Below the pieces are notes generated by a model that saw only the letters and a program-made list of their open reading frames with translations, made no database searches and was not told the origin of the DNA. Made by a program: the position numbers and the translations under genes. This document shows positions 60,566 to 64,000 of a DNA stretch of 64,000 nt, in pieces; the first letter of the stretch is position 1, and each line of letters opens with the position of its first letter. Source of the DNA: an uncultured Prevotellaceae bacterium (GTDB lineage Bacteria > Bacteroidota > Bacteroidia > Bacteroidales > Muribaculaceae); contig ONKD01000005.1 of assembly GCA_900318345.1 (NCBI GenBank), forward strand, positions 86,845 through 150,844. Reading direction: 5' to 3'.

Positions 60566-61381
60566 ATGGCTTTTGAGAAAATTAGCGAACAACCGTCGCT
60601 TTACGATAACCTGGAAAAGAAATCGGTGCATGAAATACTCACCGATATCAACCGGGAGGATCACAAGGTGGCCGATGCGGTGCAGAAGACCATACCGCAA
60701 ATCGAGCGCCTCGTGACCGGCATCGTTGAGCGCATGAAAAAAGGTGGTCGCATCTTCTATATGGGTGCGGGTACCAGTGGGCGACTGGGTGTCCTCGACG
60801 CCAGCGAGATACCCCCCACCTTCGGTATGCCGCCGGGCTGGATCATCGGTATCATTGCTGGTGGTGATATCGCACTGCGCAATGCCGTCGAGAATGCCGA
60901 GGACGACACCGAGCAGGGATGGAAGGACTTGCTGGAGTACAAGGTCACGCCGCTGGATACGGTCATCGGCATCGCTGCATCGGGCACCACGCCCTATGTC
61001 ATCGGTGCACTGCGTGACGCGCGAGCCAACGGCTGCCTCACGGCTGCCATAACCAGCAATCCTGGTGCTCCCGTCAGCGAAGCCGCCGAGATCGCCATCG
61101 AGATGGTCGTCGGCCCAGAGTATCTCACCGGCAGTTCACGCATGAAGAGCGGCACGGGTCAAAAACTCATCTGCAACATGATTTCGACCTGTGTGATGAT
61201 TCAGATGGGACGTGTCAAGGGCAACAAGATGGTGAACATGCAGCTCACTAACCAGAAGTTGGTGGACCGCGGCACGCGCTGGCTTGTCGATGAACTGAAA
61301 CTCCCCTATGACGAGGCTAAGCGCTTGCTGTTGCTTCACGGCTCGGTAAAAAAGGCCATCGACGCCTATCGCGCTTCATAA
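60566..61381 (+). CDS. murQ: N-acetylmuramic acid 6-phosphate etherase MurQ
   Basis: A 271-residue cytoplasmic enzyme that splits MurNAc-6-phosphate into GlcNAc-6-phosphate and D-lactate. SIS-domain motifs: MGAGTSGRLGVLDASEIPPTFG with one catalytic Glu (about 81), NAEDDTEQGW with the second (about 112), and TGSSRMKSGTGQK. It is about 25 residues shorter than the E. coli enzyme at the C-terminus. It starts 21 bases after murK. Confidence 0.95.
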   Translation: MAFEKISEQPSLYDNLEKKSVHEILTDINREDHKVADAVQKTIPQIERLVTGIVERMKKGGRIFYMGAGTSGRLGVLDASEIPPTFGMPPGWIIGIIAGGDIALRNAVENAEDDTEQGWKDLLEYKVTPLDTVIGIAASGTTPYVIGALRDARANGCLTAAITSNPGAPVSEAAEIAIEMVVGPEYLTGSSRMKSGTGQKLICNMISTCVMIQMGRVKGNKMVNMQLTNQKLVDRGTRWLVDELKLPYDEAKRLLLLHGSVKKAIDAYRAS

Positions 61382-61455
61382 ACTACGAATTACAAATTAA
61401 ACAAATTATTTAACCCTGCGTTATCCAATTAGTTAGATTGACGTGATTCGTAGTT
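61381..61455. repeat. imperfect palindromic element between murQ and SGNH gene
   Basis: AACTACGAAT (61381-61390) pairs with ATTCGTAGTT (61446-61455). The interior is AT-rich and shares words with the element at 57125 (outer CGAATT/ATTCG and inner AACAAATTA). It starts at the murQ stop codon and ends 7 bases before the next start. Confidence 0.65.
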
Positions 61456-61462
61456 TGATAAT

Positions 61463-62116
61463 ATGAAAAAGATAGCATTAGTAGTTGTGACGGCACTCAT
61501 GTGCCTCACCGCCCTGGCTCAGGCCAACCAGGACCCGTACTATGCCCGACGCGCGACGCTGTTTGACGAGTTGCCCATCGGCAAGAAAGATATTGTCATG
61601 CTGGGCAACAGCCTCACCGACGGCTGTGAGTTCAACGAACTGCTGGGGAACCGTCACATCAAGAACCGTGGCATTGTGGGCGATATTGTGCAGGGCCTCA
61701 TCGACCGCATTGGGCCCATCATCGAGGGGCAACCCAAGAAGTTGTTCATCATGAGCGGCGTGAACGACATATCTCACGACGTGAGCGCCGACAGCATCGC
61801 CCGCGTGATGGAAAAACTCATCGTCATGGTCAAGCAGGGTAGCCCCAGGACAAAGATTTACCTGCAAAGCCTCTTACCCTTTAACAACGACGTGAGGGAA
61901 TGGAAACTGCTCAAGGGGCGTGACCACGTCGTGGTCGAGGCCAACATCTTGCTTGAGCAGGTCGCTCGTCGCCAGGGGGTGACGTGGATTAACCTATATC
62001 CGCTGTTTGCCGATGAGCAGGGTAGGCTGCGTGCCGAATTGACCAACGATGGCCTACACCTCATGGGCAAGGGTTACCTCATCTGGCGTGATGCCATCCG
62101 CCCTTATATCAAGTAG
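61463..62116 (+). CDS. secreted SGNH/GDSL-family esterase
   Basis: A 217-residue exported hydrolase. The signal peptide is about residues 1-22. All SGNH blocks are present: S50 in GNSLTDG, the Gly block NRGIVGD (about 68-74), N101 in SGVND, and D196/H199 in DGLHL. The family includes acyl and acetyl esterases. As the last gene of the peptidoglycan salvage operon it could remove O-acetyl groups from MurNAc so that NamZ and the kinases can act (inference). Its stop codon overlaps the first of four 7-nt repeats. Confidence 0.83.
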   Translation: MKKIALVVVTALMCLTALAQANQDPYYARRATLFDELPIGKKDIVMLGNSLTDGCEFNELLGNRHIKNRGIVGDIVQGLIDRIGPIIEGQPKKLFIMSGVNDISHDVSADSIARVMEKLIVMVKQGSPRTKIYLQSLLPFNNDVREWKLLKGRDHVVVEANILLEQVARRQGVTWINLYPLFADEQGRLRAELTNDGLHLMGKGYLIWRDAIRPYIK

Positions 62117-62142
62117 GTTTTAGGCATTAGGCTTCAGGTAGC
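62115..62142 (+). repeat. four 7-nt repeats after SGNH gene
   Basis: Units AGGTTTT, AGGCATT, AGGCTTC and AGGTAGC, beginning inside the TAG stop codon. A direct CGCAAAGACGCCAAGGCGC-type repeat (GCAAAGAC / GGCGCAAAG) follows at 62161-62184. Confidence 0.75.
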
Positions 62143-62197
62143 GTCCGCACGCTAACCCCCACGCAAAGACGCCAAGGCGCAAAGATTATTATAGCAA

Positions 62198-62234
62198 GCA
62201 TCCGCGTTCCGTTGGTTAGTTGGAATGCGGATGC
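62198..62234. terminator. hairpin between convergent genes
   Basis: GCATCCGCGTTCC pairs with GGAATGCGGATGC (one G-U pair) around an 11-base loop. It lies between the SGNH gene (+) and the dockerin protein gene (-). T-runs are weak on both sides. Confidence 0.65.
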
Positions 62235-62257
62235 TCATCTATTATCTAATATCTGTT

Positions 62258-62320
62258 AACTATTAACTGTTAACTATTAACTATTAACTATTAACTGTTA
62301 ACTATTAACTATTAACTGTT
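62258..62320. repeat. nine tandem 7-nt repeats, AACTRTT
   Basis: Nine units in perfect 7-base register, six AACTATT and three AACTGTT, with no other variation. They end five bases before the stop codon of the minus-strand dockerin gene. Confidence 0.95.
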
Positions 62321-62324
62321 ATCT

Positions 62325-63701
62325 CTACCACTGTCCAGAGAGCAAGTAGTCAATCAGCGCGGTGACGTCGGCGATGGTCACGTCTGTGTTCAAGTTACAG
62401 TCAGCATTGTCCAGGCTGATGCCCGTGCCGTTGCCGCTCAGCAGGTAGTCGATAAGGGCGGTAACGTCGGCAATGGTGACCTCATTGTTCATGTTCACGT
62501 CGCCGCGCAGGCCAGCGGTGGGCATGTCCTCTTCACCCTCAACCCACATGTAGGCAAACAGGTAACGGTCTGCGACATTGGCCAGACGGGTACCCTCGCC
62601 AGTGGTGATGTCCACCTCATAGAACGAAGTGTCATACTTGCGGTTGGCCTTCCAATTCAAGTCGCTCAGGGGATTCCAGTTGCCCCAGTCATCAAATCCC
62701 ATACCTGAGTTGTAATAACCCATCCAGTACATCTTGTTGGGGTCATCCTTGCTGAAGCAGGCTGCCTGGCGCCTCATCTGTGAGCTATAACCGGTACCGG
62801 CGCGCTGATCGGCAATCATGAGGCCCGATTGAAGGTCAAACTCATACAGATGTGATCCGCTCAGCTGGCCATCGATGTCATAGAGTTTGCCGTCCTCGGC
62901 GGGCTCGGCTGCTGTGCCACCTCCGCTGGTCAGGGCAAACGCGCGGCCCTCGCTGTTGATGGCAAAGGTGACGAAGTTCTCGTAGTAAAGACCGGGAGTG
63001 ATTTGGCTGATTTCCATCTTGTCAAGGTCGATGGTGCAGATGGCGTAACCGCTGTCGGTCGAGTCGGCTGATTCTTCGGCAAAGAAGTCAGGATCGTTCA
63101 GGATCGAGTCGGGCAGGTATTTGTTGGTGATGTGAAACAGGCCATACACCTTGCCGTCCTTGGGATTCACGGCCATGCCGGCTGATTCCAGGCAGTCCCA
63201 TGCAGGACGGATCTCGCTCGAGATCAGGTCACCGGTCTGGGCATCCCATTTGCGCACGGCAAAGCGGGTCGTGTCGTTGGTGACCCAGGTGCCGTCAGGG
63301 TTCTGCATGTCGGTGCGTGACATCACTGTGGTGAGGATGCCATCGGCAATGATGGCGCCCGAGTTGGCATACATCATGTTGAAGTTGGCAGCCCACAGCG
63401 CCTTGGCATCATCGGTAAACCTGCCATTGCTATAGAAATCGGCCTTGTTGACTGCGGGATCCTTTTCGGGCATGGTCAACGTGGAGCCGTTCCATTCCAT
63501 CTTGTACAGGCCTTGCTGCACGATGAAGATGGCCTTTTGCAGTGTGTAATTCCATCCCACATACTCGCTGTAAACCCCATTGGGATAATCGTCGTCGCGG
63601 CTGGTTTGATACACACCGTGGAAGGTGATGTTTTGTGCCATAATACTCAGGCCGAAGCATGCCATAACGGCAAGAATAGTAGTTCTTGTGATTCTTGTCA
63701 T
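62325..63701 (-). CDS. secreted propeller-like protein with C-terminal dockerin-like repeats
   Basis: A 458-residue exported protein. The signal peptide is about residues 1-22 (MAQ end). The middle is beta-rich with recurring aromatic strands (VYSEYVGWNYTLQKAIFIVQ, LYEFDLQSG, MYWMGYYNSG) and looks like a beta-propeller, but no family was recognised. The last 60 residues hold two calcium-loop repeats (GDVNMNNEVTIADVTALIDYLL and NLNTDVTIADVTALIDYLL). The same module ends the proteins at 13662 and 34930. In the first loop Asn replaces the usual Asp-Gly pair. Role unknown. Confidence 0.78.
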   Translation of the reverse strand: MTRITRTTILAVMACFGLSIMAQNITFHGVYQTSRDDDYPNGVYSEYVGWNYTLQKAIFIVQQGLYKMEWNGSTLTMPEKDPAVNKADFYSNGRFTDDAKALWAANFNMMYANSGAIIADGILTTVMSRTDMQNPDGTWVTNDTTRFAVRKWDAQTGDLISSEIRPAWDCLESAGMAVNPKDGKVYGLFHITNKYLPDSILNDPDFFAEESADSTDSGYAICTIDLDKMEISQITPGLYYENFVTFAINSEGRAFALTSGGGTAAEPAEDGKLYDIDGQLSGSHLYEFDLQSGLMIADQRAGTGYSSQMRRQAACFSKDDPNKMYWMGYYNSGMGFDDWGNWNPLSDLNWKANRKYDTSFYEVDITTGEGTRLANVADRYLFAYMWVEGEEDMPTAGLRGDVNMNNEVTIADVTALIDYLLSGNGTGISLDNADCNLNTDVTIADVTALIDYLLSGQW

Positions 63702-63874
63702 TGTTTTTAAATTGTTAAGTGTTTTTAGTAAATAAGGTTAATCAATCTCTTGATGTAGTATCCTACTATATAATGTGATGGTAGTCGTGCTCCTGTCCCT
63801 AGAACGCAAGGCTGCGATACCGTCACTCGGCATGGCACCTTCCGTTTTGACTCTATTTTTGACAAAAGCGGTGA

Positions 63875-63905
63875 CAAATGTACAGCAGATAATTCAATTA
63901 TGCAA
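63875..63905 (-). promoter_or_regulatory. promoter of dockerin-protein gene
   Basis: On the minus strand TTG (63905-63903), a 20-base spacer, and TACATTTG (63882-63875). This gives a leader of about 165 bases with a TAGTA/TACTA hairpin near 63755; no riboswitch was recognised. Confidence 0.55.
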
Positions 63906-64000
63906 CTTTTATTGTGTATATTTTTAAAAAATAAAGCAAAATGAAAAATAGCAAGGGCAACAAGTATCTAGCCTGTTGCCCCCTTTACTTTACCTATGTT

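Overview
The window looks like a Bacteroidales chromosome, most likely Muribaculaceae or Prevotellaceae (inference). The evidence is: many promoters of the Bacteroidetes -33 TTTG / -7 TAnnTTTG type, almost no Shine-Dalgarno sequences, lipoproteins and a TonB-dependent receptor, a type IX secretion sorting tail, three secreted proteins ending in dockerin-like repeats (GDVNxDGxVTIADVTALIDxLL), a complex I lacking nuoEFG with nuoC and nuoD fused, and an F-type ATP synthase gene order starting atpD-atpC. No tRNA, rRNA, CRISPR array, transposase or phage gene was seen.

Layout. (1) 1-17.2 kb, mixed envelope and regulatory genes: a secreted FMN-binding protein; an ECF sigma factor overlapping a protein that joins an anti-sigma-like N-terminus to an outer-membrane barrel; a 2H phosphoesterase; a serpin lipoprotein; a second ECF sigma / membrane protein / Spy-like operon on the minus strand; a CPBP protease; three related lipoproteins; a TonB-dependent receptor; an MBL hydrolase; a BspA-like leucine-rich-repeat protein; and a DUF169 protein. 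(2) 17.4-34.85 kb, one apparent operon of 18 genes: nuoA-B-CD-H, then the complete atpDCBEFHAG set, then nuoI-J-K-L-M-N, with one strong promoter in front and one strong terminator behind. The ATP synthase operon is thus nested inside the complex I operon. (3) 34.9-43.3 kb: a large LRR-dockerin protein, then a three-gene operon of secreted N-acetylmuramoyl-L-alanine amidases and a PD40 propeller. (4) 43.5-48.5 kb: Hsp20, a BadF-type sugar kinase paralogue, a small outer-membrane barrel and an MG2 protein. (5) 48.7-62.1 kb, a peptidoglycan salvage operon: a divergent amidase, a twin-domain GT2 glycosyltransferase, a DUF4922 nucleotidyltransferase-like protein, SpoIID/LytB, AmpG, NamZ (DUF1343), MurT, MurK, MurQ and an SGNH esterase. 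(6) A convergent secreted dockerin protein ends the window.

How the genes fit together. Region 2 encodes the proton-pumping chain and the ATP synthase that uses its gradient. Regions 3 and 5 give a near-complete route from cell-wall glycan to central metabolism: amidases strip peptides, SpoIID and NamZ cut the naked glycan, AmpG and MurT import products, MurK phosphorylates MurNAc and MurQ yields GlcNAc-6-phosphate plus D-lactate. The GT2/DUF4922 pair inside this operon has no assigned role and is the best candidate for something new. Several spacers carry arrays of 7-nt or 9-nt tandem repeats or long palindromes that gene annotation does not explain.
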